Below are positions 1-5,879 of a DNA stretch of 18,080 bases, piece after piece (positions within the stretch are counted from its first letter, which is position 1; each line of letters opens with the position of its first letter). Below the pieces are notes generated by a model. It did no database searches and was not told where the DNA came from. It worked only from the letters and a program-made list of their open reading frames with translations. Source of the DNA: CF-13 sp036782775. GTDB lineage: Bacteria > Chloroflexota > Dormibacteria > CF-121. Made by a program: the position numbers and the translations under genes. The stretch is taken from the NCBI GenBank assembly GCA_036782775.1, contig DAIPYJ010000054.1:1-18080 (forward strand). The letters are read 5' to 3'.

Positions 1-871
1 AGCGAATCGTCTGTGTCTTGTCGACCTTGCGCAGCGCGCCGCGACACAGCGCCGGAATCTCGCTGTGGATCCGGCCGTTGACCTCAATGCCCCAGAGCTT
101 CGCCTGCCGGTTGGCCTCACCGAGGTTGCCAGCGAAATCATTGGGAACCACGAGGTCGCGCTGAGCGTAGCCAACCAGGTTTTCGACCACTCCCTTGGAT
201 TCCGGATCGGCGGCTTCACAGAAGTCCGGACGAAAGCCATAGTGCGCGGCGAAGCGGACGTAGTCCGGATGCGGTACCACCACGTTGGCGACGATCCCGT
301 TCCTGAGACAGCCCCTCCGGTCACTCAGCACCACCGCGGCGACCGCGCCCACTTCCTCGAAGCATTCGGCCAGCAGGCCAAGGGTCGTCTCGCGCGTCTC
401 GTTGCTGGCGAAGCGGACAAAGCGGTAGCGACTCCACGCCAGCACCGCGCAGAACATGTGCAGGCCGAGGCCGATCCTGGTCCAGTCGATCACCAGGTGC
501 TGACCTGGACTGGCGACCCACGGTCGATAGATCCGTCGCTTCTGCCGCCACTCCGCTTTCACCTTCGCGACGGCGCGGCGAAAATTGCGCCCCGAGCCGT
601 GATAGCCGGCCGCGCGCGCCGACGGCAGGAGCCGCTTGGCCGAGATGCGGCCGTCGGTGGCTCGCACCCGGTCGCCGATGAGCGCGATGACCTGGTCGGT
701 ATTCTTTGAAATCGGTCGCGGTCGACGTGACCACGGTCCACCGGCCTGCTGACGTTCCACCGCGCGCCGCACCGTTTTGTGCGTGGTGCCGAGCAAGCGC
801 GCCGCCGCCCGGTAGCTCCCCAGTTGATGAAAGGCATCGATGATGTTCACGGACTCCCTCGTGGTCTTCAA
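1..871 (-). CDS. istA: IS21-family transposase IstA, partial (C-terminus outside window)
   Basis: DDE transposase that cuts and joins the IS ends together with the ATPase helper IstB. About 290 codons are visible, open to the edge. The start is taken as TTG at 871 because GGAGG lies 9 nt upstream; no ATG exists near the N-terminus. An N-terminal helix-turn-helix is suggested by FHQLGSYRAAARLLGTTHKT (about residues 12-31). The catalytic core shows the expected acidic residues: Asp in HLVIDWTRIG, Asp in AVVLSDRRG, and Glu in KGVVENLVGYAQRDL. The block YVRFAAHYGFRPDFCEAADP is typical of IS21 IstA. No frameshift is seen in the visible part, so the gene may be functional if the rest is intact. It is read in the same direction as the kelch remnant it interrupts. 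Confidence 0.85.
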   Translation of the reverse strand, partial: MKTTRESVNIIDAFHQLGSYRAAARLLGTTHKTVRRAVERQQAGGPWSRRPRPISKNTDQVIALIGDRVRATDGRISAKRLLPSARAAGYHGSGRNFRRAVAKVKAEWRQKRRIYRPWVASPGQHLVIDWTRIGLGLHMFCAVLAWSRYRFVRFASNETRETTLGLLAECFEEVGAVAAVVLSDRRGCLRNGIVANVVVPHPDYVRFAAHYGFRPDFCEAADPESKGVVENLVGYAQRDLVVPNDFAGNLGEANRQAKLWGIEVNGRIHSEIPALCRGALRKVDKTQTIR

Positions 872-963
872 TAGCTGTGTCCTCCGGTCGGGTGAGTGGG
901 TTTGAAGCAACGCCACTTTGCCCGATCCGGGGGACAGGCCGGATAGTTAAGTCAGACCGCCGA

Positions 964-1004
964 ACCTGGGGACTTTCGCTGGCCACCCGGTGGGTACTTT
1001 CACA
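964..1004 (-). repeat. Tandem terminal repeats of the IS21 element
   Basis: Two related blocks of about 16 bp lie in the same orientation on the minus strand: GTGAAAGTACCCACCGG (1003-987) and GCGAAAGTCCCCAGGTT (980-964). They share the pattern G-N-GAAAGT-N-CCCA. Short tandem terminal repeats at each end are a hallmark of IS21 elements and serve as transposase binding sites. Function is inferred from position and family. Confidence 0.6.
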
Positions 1005-1345
1005 TGGCCACGCGCAGCCGTCTGCCCGCCAAAGAGGACCAGCTCGTGGCGCGCTTCGTCGTACGCCATGCTGCCATTAAATCCTGCCGGTGGGTGGTCA
1101 CTGGGGGCAAGGAGGGTCCAAGTTTGCCCGTCCCACGAATGATGCTTTCGAATCCGCGTCGTAGGCCATTGCGGCACCACTGCTCCTCCCAGACGGTGTC
1201 ATCGCCGCCTGGGGCTCGCCCATGTTCGACCGTCCCAGGTCCAGGTATCGAACAGGAAGTTCGCAGGGCTCGGAAACCTCCAAACAGCACCAGCTCGCCG
1301 CGAGCTGCGTCATGGGCCATGCGTGCCCCTGTTCGTACAAAGTCT
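1005..1345 (-). pseudogene. Kelch-repeat (galactose-oxidase-like beta-propeller) gene remnant
   Basis: Three minus-strand frames each hold part of the same kelch repeat pattern. One reads MAHDAARGELVLFGGF (about 1320-1273). A shifted frame reads FDTWTWDGRTWASP (about 1250-1209). Then come MAYDADSKAS (about 1170-1141) and, in another frame, SWDGQTWTLLAPSDHPPAG followed by MAYDEARHELVLFGG (about 1135-1024). The units MAYD...VLFGG and TWxWDGxTW repeat as in bacterial kelch propellers. At least two or three frame changes are needed to join them, so the gene is dead. The 3' continuation is cut at 1004 by the IS21 end. The N-terminus upstream of about 1345 is not recognisable. Such propellers are usually exported surface proteins; this one makes no product. 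Confidence 0.7.
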
Positions 1346-1589
1346 CACAATTGGTCACGAGCCCTCCCCCCTTGGAAGCGTTGTTGGACATGTCGAGCTT
1401 CCCACAGGAGGAGGGCTTCATTTCGCCGGCGATCGGTGGCCAGCGTCGCTGGCCGGCGCTCTATCGCTCTGGCGTGGCTACGGTTTGGTTGCGGCCGAAG
1501 GCTGAGTTGGGATAGAGGCCCCACGGCCCATATGAACCCAACGGCTGGCTTAAGAGAGGCGCTTGGCCGTCTTCTTCTTTAGCTAAATG
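1346..1589. other. Intergenic stretch, no gene recognised
   Basis: This lies between the kelch remnant and the stop of the first exported protein. Short open frames exist on both strands, but none shows a known motif, a ribosome binding site or plausible composition. It may hold the decayed 5' part of the kelch gene. A 10-bp palindrome (tttagctaaa) near 1577-1586 lacks a usable T-run, so no terminator is claimed. Confidence 0.4.
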
Positions 1590-2195
1590 CTACTTAAACT
1601 GCCGGGCGACCAGGTCGAAGTTAATCTGGTGCCCAGTGTTGGTGGCCAGGGTCATCACCGTGCCGTTAACCGCAGTAACCGTCAACGACTTGTAACCACT
1701 CAAGAGGAACTCGCCTGAAGAATTCTCTTCCCAGCCACAGTGATTCGCCGACTCAGTTATGGAAAACAGCCATATGGCCGCGCTGTTCGGTGTGCTGTCA
1801 GCATTCGTGCTGATACCACCGGCCCAGGCTTGGATGTAGTCCGGCCCGATCTGACCTATCCAGACGTTATTGATCGGGTACTTCATTGCAGAGCTCAGAA
1901 CTCCAGGGCCTTGGCCATACGGTTTCGTTATTCCGGCGGGCGGAAGAGGATCCACTGGTGTTGCACAAGTTTCCGGCGCTGGAGCGGGCCACGGCGTGAA
2001 CGATGGTCGCGGCCCGAAGGTACCAGGCGGAATCTTCCAAGGTGGCACCTGCTGGGAGGTCGATAACCCCTCAGCAATTGGAGGATTGCTTGCCGCCTGG
2101 GCAAGAAGAACCGCCCCTAGGCCCAGGGACATCAGGGCGATAACCACCACGAGGAACGCCGTCTGTAGCGAGAAACGCGAGCGTCTAGCTTTCAC
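1590..2195 (-). CDS. Exported or membrane-anchored protein of unknown function (201 aa)
   Basis: No family is recognised. The N-terminus is a clear signal peptide or signal anchor: basic residues (MKARRSR), then a hydrophobic core at about 12-33 ending LAQA. Residues 37-95 form a Pro-rich linker. The rest (about 96-201) looks like a small beta-rich domain with many Trp, Gly, Ser and Thr. The two cysteines in the exported part (C77 and C153) could form a disulfide. The start is GTG at 2195, preceded by the ribosome binding site GAGGGA. It lies 57 bp downstream of the other exported protein on the same strand, so the two may be co-transcribed. Base composition is lower in GC than the housekeeping genes, suggesting horizontal origin. 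Export is well supported; function is unknown. Confidence 0.7.
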   Translation of the reverse strand: MKARRSRFSLQTAFLVVVIALMSLGLGAVLLAQAASNPPIAEGLSTSQQVPPWKIPPGTFGPRPSFTPWPAPAPETCATPVDPLPPAGITKPYGQGPGVLSSAMKYPINNVWIGQIGPDYIQAWAGGISTNADSTPNSAAIWLFSITESANHCGWEENSSGEFLLSGYKSLTVTAVNGTVMTLATNTGHQINFDLVARQFK

Positions 2196-2217
2196 GTACG
2201 TCCCTCACTTCGTATAA
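2196..2217 (-). promoter_or_regulatory. Ribosome binding site and possible -10 box before the 201-aa exported protein
   Basis: On the minus strand TTATAC (2217-2212) is followed by GAGGGA and then the GTG start. GAGGGA is a good ribosome binding site and decides the start. TTATAC could be a -10 box, but no convincing -35 is visible, so co-transcription with the upstream gene is equally possible. Confidence 0.4.
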
Positions 2218-2252
2218 CGCACCTGGGCCAAAAAGGTTATCAGGCAACAGGA

Positions 2253-3128
2253 TTAACCTGTCCGAGTACAGGCGGTTGGGTACGGGCCAACGCAGTGCAT
2301 CTCTGTTTCATAGATCATGTTCGCCGGAATGAGGTCGTTGTAGAGGGTATTCCAGAGAAGGCTCCAGGCGTCTGACGGTATATACGCGCTTGAATCAAGA
2401 TAGTGGTCGTCCAATGGCCCAGTGAAATAGATCCCACCCGTTGACGTGTAGTACTGCCCGTATCCGCTGATCATGGCCCATTCGCAGTACGTACAGTAGT
2501 AGTAAATCTCTGGCACGGCATAGGCTGCTGGCACCCCCCAGCTCAGACCGTAATAATCGGCCTGTGCATACCCATATGCACAGCCCGTGCGGTTGTCGTA
2601 GGTCCCTAGAGGACATCCGTCGGCCGAGCCGAAGTCGTAATAAACGCTTCCACCCGCGTTTGAGTACCCGTAGGCCCAATCGTCCGTGGGATGTACGCCA
2701 GGACCAGAGCCCGACCAACTCTCGATGTCATTCGCACCCTCGACCTGTATCCATTTGTTGTAGCCCTGCGCGCTCATCCAAGAGCGAATTGGGGTGACGA
2801 CCGTGGTATTCCACATCGTGCCGTAGGCCCCGTAGGTGCCTTGGTCGGGCGAGCGTGAATTATTCGTGCCGATCCCCAAGTAAAGGTTGAAACCGCCGCC
2901 CCTCACATAGCCAAGGGCGAACTCCTGGGCAAGATCCCGAATTTGGAAGTTCGTGAGGGAGGCAAATGTAACGGTTTCGATCGAAGTGCTTCCATCGGTG
3001 GTCTGTGCCCCGAAGTCAAGAATTATTAGAGCTTGGTACCCAGCATTGCCATCACGGAGACCCGCCTGGTAACCCAGACCATACATCGTGCCAGGGTCTG
3101 TCGTTCTAACGTACCAGTTGTCATCCAA
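2253..3128 (-). CDS. Exported protein of unknown function, possibly TIM-barrel hydrolase-like (main frame)
   Basis: The main frame gives about 291 residues from TTG at 3128. It is very rich in Tyr, Trp, Gly and Asn, as in secreted proteins. Recognisable stretches are YQALIILDFGAQTTDG, LAQEFALGYVRGGG, IQVEGANDIESW, VYYDFGSADGCP and a late PEIYYY. Alternating strand and helix-like segments with acidic residues at strand ends suggest a glycoside-hydrolase-like barrel, but this is only an impression. Six cysteines, including YCTYC and a C-terminal pair, suggest disulfides. The TTG start is unlikely to be real: the frame stays open upstream to 3198 and encodes the end of a signal peptide (PALATQLQPP). 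The rest of that signal peptide is in another frame at 3181-3264. The gene is therefore frameshifted or carries a sequence error. Confidence 0.65.
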   Translation of the reverse strand: MDDNWYVRTTDPGTMYGLGYQAGLRDGNAGYQALIILDFGAQTTDGSTSIETVTFASLTNFQIRDLAQEFALGYVRGGGFNLYLGIGTNNSRSPDQGTYGAYGTMWNTTVVTPIRSWMSAQGYNKWIQVEGANDIESWSGSGPGVHPTDDWAYGYSNAGGSVYYDFGSADGCPLGTYDNRTGCAYGYAQADYYGLSWGVPAAYAVPEIYYYCTYCEWAMISGYGQYYTSTGGIYFTGPLDDHYLDSSAYIPSDAWSLLWNTLYNDLIPANMIYETEMHCVGPYPTACTRTG

Positions 3129-3180
3129 CGGCGGCTGCAGCTGTGTCGCGAGGGCTGGCCTTGACCCGTGCCCGGTAAGG

Positions 3181-3264
3181 CTAAGTAAAGAGCGCGATCA
3201 TGAAGCTGGCGAATGCCTTCCTAATCGTCGCGGCTGGTCCGGTTAGGGTGTTGACCGCCTCCAT
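3181..3264 (-). pseudogene. 5' part (signal peptide) of the 291-aa exported protein, separated by a frameshift
   Basis: ATG at 3264 opens 27 codons ending in TAG at 3183-3181. The peptide ends TIRKAFASFMIALFT: a basic n-region then the start of a hydrophobic core. Removing one T from the TTT run at about 3189-3187 joins it to the main frame and gives a continuous core (FMIALLLSLTG) followed by SRPALA-TQLQPP, a textbook signal peptidase I site. A promoter lies about 90 bp upstream (3351-3379). I infer that 3264-2253 was, or is, one gene of about 335 codons. Confidence 0.55.
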
Positions 3265-3350
3265 CCCTTCATCCGGACTCAGAATCGCCGTGCGCTCACG
3301 TCCTTGCCCCACCTGGTTCCCTCCCGGGCCGAGCGACCTAAGTCAGGATC

Positions 3351-3379
3351 AAGATAGCCCGGGATTGTGCGGGCGTCAA
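3351..3379 (-). promoter_or_regulatory. Sigma-70-like promoter for the exported-protein genes
   Basis: On the minus strand TTGACG (3379-3374), a 17-bp spacer and TATCTT (3356-3351) form a near-consensus housekeeping promoter. Transcription would begin near 3344 and give a leader of about 80 nt before ATG 3264, which supports that start. Confidence 0.6.
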
Positions 3380-3438
3380 TCTACGACAAAGTTACCGATG
3401 CTATGTCAGGATCTTCTACCTTCTCGCGGGTGGGGTAC

Positions 3439-3509
3439 CTGGGGCGCCAGGATTCGAACCTGGGATGGCGGATCCAAAGTCCGCTGCCTTACCACTTGGC
3501 GACGCCCCA
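3439..3509 (-). tRNA. tRNA-Gln (anticodon UUG)
   Basis: The minus strand folds into a complete cloverleaf. The acceptor stem pairs TGGGGCG with CGCCCCA. The D-arm is GCC-AAGTGGTAA-GGC. The anticodon arm is GCGGA-CTTTGGA-TCCGC with anticodon TTG. The T-arm is CCAGG-TTCGAAT-CCTGG. The discriminator base is G and the CCA end is not encoded. The 3' end faces the AT-richer block of exported genes and IS21, the usual geometry of islands integrated at tRNA genes. Confidence 0.93.
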
Positions 3510-3529
3510 ACTGGTGCCCAGCGGACCCA

Positions 3530-3535
3530 AGTATA
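3530..3535 (-). promoter_or_regulatory. -10 box of the tRNA-Gln gene
   Basis: TATACT on the minus strand lies about 20 bp upstream of the mature tRNA 5' end. A possible but weak -35 (TTGCTT) lies 15 bp further upstream. No other promoter is visible between the terminator at 3556-3587 and the tRNA. Confidence 0.5.
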
Positions 3536-3555
3536 GGGTCGATTTCCCCAAAGCA

Positions 3556-3587
3556 AGTCACGGGCCGGAGCGAGTCGGCCCGTGACT
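3556..3587 (-). terminator. Intrinsic terminator hairpin after the pilin gene
   Basis: A perfect 12-bp stem (AGTCACGGGCCG paired with its complement) has an 8-nt loop. On the minus strand it is followed by TTGCTTT. It lies 19 bp after the pilin stop and upstream of the tRNA promoter, so it should end the ligase-kinase-regulator-pilin transcript. The T-run is short, so efficiency is uncertain. Confidence 0.65.
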
Positions 3588-3606
3588 GAAGAAAGGAGGC
3601 GGCTGG

Positions 3607-3786
3607 TTAACGCGGCATCGCTGCGCTGATTTGATGCCAGAGCGCGAAGGCCTGCTGGCTGAGAAGCATGAAAGCTCCGATCACGGTGATGCCGATCAAA
3701 AAGAGGATGAGCCCGTACTCGCTGTACGCCTGTCCCTGTTGCGCGACATGGCTGAATCGGCGTGAGGATTTCAGCCTGTGGCTCAT
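3607..3786 (-). CDS. Flp/Fap-type (type IVb) pilin-like protein, 59 aa
   Basis: A small protein reading MSHRLKSSRRFSHVAQQG up to a prepilin cleavage site, then QAYSEYGLILFLIGITVIGA and a short tail ending AMPR. Gly18 followed by QAYSEY places Glu and Tyr at positions 5 and 6 of the mature peptide, the hallmark of Flp pilins processed by a TadV/CpaA-like peptidase. One hydrophobic helix (about 24-50) follows. Flp pilins are normally about 50-70 residues, so the length fits. No tad assembly genes are visible nearby, so it is an orphan in this window. ATG 3786 has no ribosome binding site, but TACCAT lies 8 nt before it, compatible with a leaderless transcript. It could also be read through from the response regulator gene 68 bp upstream. 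Confidence 0.75.
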   Translation of the reverse strand: MSHRLKSSRRFSHVAQQGQAYSEYGLILFLIGITVIGAFMLLSQQAFALWHQISAAMPR

Positions 3787-3854
3787 GGCGAATCATGGTA
3801 GGCACGACCGACTCGCGGGTCATCGGCGAAACGGTCGCTTCGCCTACGGAAGGA

Positions 3855-4514
3855 TCAGGCGGCGCCCTCGTGCGGAATCCGTATCCAACCTTCCCGGATC
3901 CCTTTCGAGACGGCTTCCAACTTCGAGTGGACGTTCAACTTGCTCAGGATGTTCTGGACGTGCGTCCGCACCGTGTTTGGCGACATTGCTAGCCGCCGAC
4001 CGACGGTCTCATTGTCGTAGCCGAGTGAGAGCTCGCGAAGCACGGCTGACTCGCGCGGCGTAAGCGGGGTTACCGGCCCCGGCTCTTCTTTCTTGGTCAT
4101 GCCTGACATAAGTCGATTGAGCATGTAGGGCGCGATCAACGCCTCGCCTTTGGCGGCGCTCCGCACCGCTTGCAGCACCTGCGCGGACGACTCGTGTTTG
4201 CTGAGATATCCGGTGACCCCCGCCTGCACCGCCGAGCGCAAGGTCGCGTCGTCCTCGTCGCTCGTCAGGATGACCACCTGCGTCTGGGGACGCGCCTTTT
4301 TGATCGCAGCCGCCGCGTCGATCCCGGAGCCGTCCGGCATGTGGACGTCGAGCAGCACCACGTCCGGTTGCAGGCTGCCGGACAGCGCAATCGCCTCCTG
4401 GACGGAGCCACCCTTCCCCGCCACCTCGAATTCCGGGTCCGTCTTCAGGATGGTTGCAAGGGCGTCGGCGAAGACGGCGTGGTCGTCGACGATGAGGACT
4501 CGGATGGCTGCCAC
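3855..4514 (-). CDS. NarL/FixJ-family response regulator
   Basis: DNA-binding regulator phosphorylated by the kinase encoded just upstream. From GTG 4514 it has 219 residues. The receiver domain (about 4-120) shows the acidic pair D10-D11, the phosphoacceptor D56 in VVLLDVHMPDG, the switch residue T84 and K106 in YLSKHES. A linker leads to a LuxR-type helix-turn-helix (about 149-206) with LTPRESAVLRELSLGYDN and SPNTVRTHVQNILSKL. A GTG at 4553 would add 13 residues, but family members begin right before the first strand, so GTG 4514 is preferred. The first 70 nt overlap the 3' end of the kinase gene in another frame, implying coupled translation. Targets are unknown; the adjacent pilin is a candidate. 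Confidence 0.88.
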   Translation of the reverse strand: MAAIRVLIVDDHAVFADALATILKTDPEFEVAGKGGSVQEAIALSGSLQPDVVLLDVHMPDGSGIDAAAAIKKARPQTQVVILTSDEDDATLRSAVQAGVTGYLSKHESSAQVLQAVRSAAKGEALIAPYMLNRLMSGMTKKEEPGPVTPLTPRESAVLRELSLGYDNETVGRRLAMSPNTVRTHVQNILSKLNVHSKLEAVSKGIREGWIRIPHEGAA

Positions 4515-5857
4515 ACAGGTAGAACGAAGCCAAAGGTCGAGCCCTTGCCCCACTCGCTTTCGACCGTCATGCGCCCCCCGTGGGCTTCGATGATCGAGCG
4601 GGTGATGAAGAGGCCCAGCCCGGAGCCGCCAATGTTCACCGATCGCTTGTCAAAGAGCCGAGTGAACTTGGTGAAGAGCTTGGCGACGTCCTCCTCTCGG
4701 ATGCCCAAGCCCTCGTCGTGCACGGTCACCTTGACCTCACCCTCCTTGTCCGGGAAGGCAATCACGGCGACGCTGCCGCCGCGCGGCGAGTACTTCACGG
4801 CGTTGTTCAGGAGATTGAGGAGCGCCTGCTCGAGCCGGCGTCGGTCGCCGCGGACGATCAGGTCGGGCTCGATCCGGACCCGCATTGGATGACGAGCGCT
4901 TACCGGAAAGCGTTCGACAACGTCCTTGACCAGTTCTCCCAGATCGACGCGCTCGAAGTAGTAGCTGAACTGGTTGCTCTCGATCCGGTTGACCGCTGCG
5001 AAGTCCTGAACCAGGTTGGTCAAGCTCAGAGCACTGCGGAAGATGCCATCGGTCAGCGCCGTCCGGGTCTCCTGGTCGAGTCGATGTTGCTGCGTGAGCA
5101 GGGTATCCGCCTGGGTCTTGATGCTTGCCAGCGGCGTCTGAAGCTCGTGAGCAACGATCGAGACGAAGTCTGACCGGACTTTGTCGATCTCCTCCAGCCG
5201 CTGAACCCGCTCGCGTTCGAGCGCTTCCCGCCGTTGCATCTCGTCCAGATCGACCGCGCGCTCGATGGCGGTTCGCACCGCGCGGTCCAGCCGGGTGCGA
5301 ACGTCGCCGACGAGCAGCCCGGCGACCAGCGCCACGAAGAGGAACAGGAAGACACGACCGACCACAAAGCCGGGGGGCGGGGAGATCCGCGCGAAGGAGG
5401 TCATGCCGCCGATCACGACATAGAGGGCGGCGACCACGACGGCGGTCGCCATCGAACCGCGAAGCCCAAGCCTGACGGCCGAGGCGATGATCAGCAGGAA
5501 GAAGAGCAGCGAGAAATCGGTCGGCGCGCCGTAGCCGCCGGAGAAGTAGAGGATGCTGGTCGCCACCATGAGGTCGATGCCGGTCGTCAGAAATCCGAAC
5601 CACCGTCCGGGCCGGAAGCCACGCACGAGCAGGACCGAGACGACCAGGTTGACCAGTCCCCAGAGGAAGAGGACGACGTCGACCAGGAACACCGAGGCGG
5701 CCGAATTGGCGTTGCCAAAATGGTTGAGGATGGCCGCCGCGGCCAGGACCACCCAGCGACCGACCACGGTAATCCGTTCGGCACTGGCCTGGATGTCGAG
5801 TTGACTCTGCCGGATGACGCCGCTGTAGGCAGCCGGCTCCTGGCGCTGATCCGCCAT
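4445..5857 (-). CDS. Membrane-bound sensor histidine kinase
   Basis: From ATG 5857 it has 470 residues. The N-terminal third holds about six hydrophobic segments (about 30-185) with very short loops, so the sensor is probably membrane-embedded. A coiled-coil linker (about 186-226) follows without an obvious HAMP domain. The HisKA domain shows SIVAHELQTPLASIK with phosphoacceptor His237. The ATPase domain has the N-box LLNLLNNAVKYSP (about 347-359), DEGLGI and GSGLGL. The last about 20 residues are Ser/Thr/Pro-rich and are encoded where the gene overlaps the regulator start, so they are probably a by-product of the overlap. A longer start at 5947 is possible but would overlap the upstream ligase gene; ATG 5857 lies 22 bp after its stop. 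Signal sensed: unknown. Confidence 0.88.
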   Translation of the reverse strand: MADQRQEPAAYSGVIRQSQLDIQASAERITVVGRWVVLAAAAILNHFGNANSAASVFLVDVVLFLWGLVNLVVSVLLVRGFRPGRWFGFLTTGIDLMVATSILYFSGGYGAPTDFSLLFFLLIIASAVRLGLRGSMATAVVVAALYVVIGGMTSFARISPPPGFVVGRVFLFLFVALVAGLLVGDVRTRLDRAVRTAIERAVDLDEMQRREALERERVQRLEEIDKVRSDFVSIVAHELQTPLASIKTQADTLLTQQHRLDQETRTALTDGIFRSALSLTNLVQDFAAVNRIESNQFSYYFERVDLGELVKDVVERFPVSARHPMRVRIEPDLIVRGDRRRLEQALLNLLNNAVKYSPRGGSVAVIAFPDKEGEVKVTVHDEGLGIREEDVAKLFTKFTRLFDKRSVNIGGSGLGLFITRSIIEAHGGRMTVESEWGKGSTFGFVLPVWQPSESSSSTTTPSSPTPLQPS

Positions 5858-5862
5858 AACGG

Positions 5863-5868
5863 GTATAA
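5863..5868 (-). promoter_or_regulatory. Possible -10 box directly before the histidine kinase
   Basis: On the minus strand TTATAC is followed after 5 nt by ATG 5857, with no ribosome binding site. This arrangement would give a transcript starting at or next to the start codon. No clear -35 is seen. Confidence 0.35.
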
Positions 5869-5879
5869 CGCGACGCCCC

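Larger units (their letters stand above)
1..1004 (-). mobile_element. IS21-family insertion sequence, partial (one end)
   Basis: This is the istA-proximal end of an IS21-type element, running out of the left edge. The right boundary is placed at 1004 because the minus strand there begins TGTGAAAGTACCCACC, with the terminal TG expected of IS21 ends. A second related block, GCGAAAGTCCCCAGG, follows at about 980-966, matching the multiple terminal repeats that IS21 transposases bind. IstA starts 133 bp inside this end. The flank from 1005 rightward is a kelch-repeat gene remnant, so the element appears to have inserted into that gene. The partner gene istB and the other end would lie beyond position 1. 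The family is clear from IstA; the exact boundary is inferred. Confidence 0.75.

Noticed and set aside
65..709. Plus-strand open frame of 214 codons
   Set aside because: It is the antisense shadow of istA, whose minus-strand frame has catalytic motifs and a ribosome binding site.
3439..3509. tRNA-Gln 3' end considered as a mapped attachment site
   Set aside because: I could not find a second copy of the T-arm/acceptor segment in the window, so no attachment site is called.
3200..3589. Plus-strand open frame with a hydrophobic-looking start
   Set aside because: It runs antisense through the tRNA-Gln gene and the promoter at 3351-3379, and shows no protein motif.
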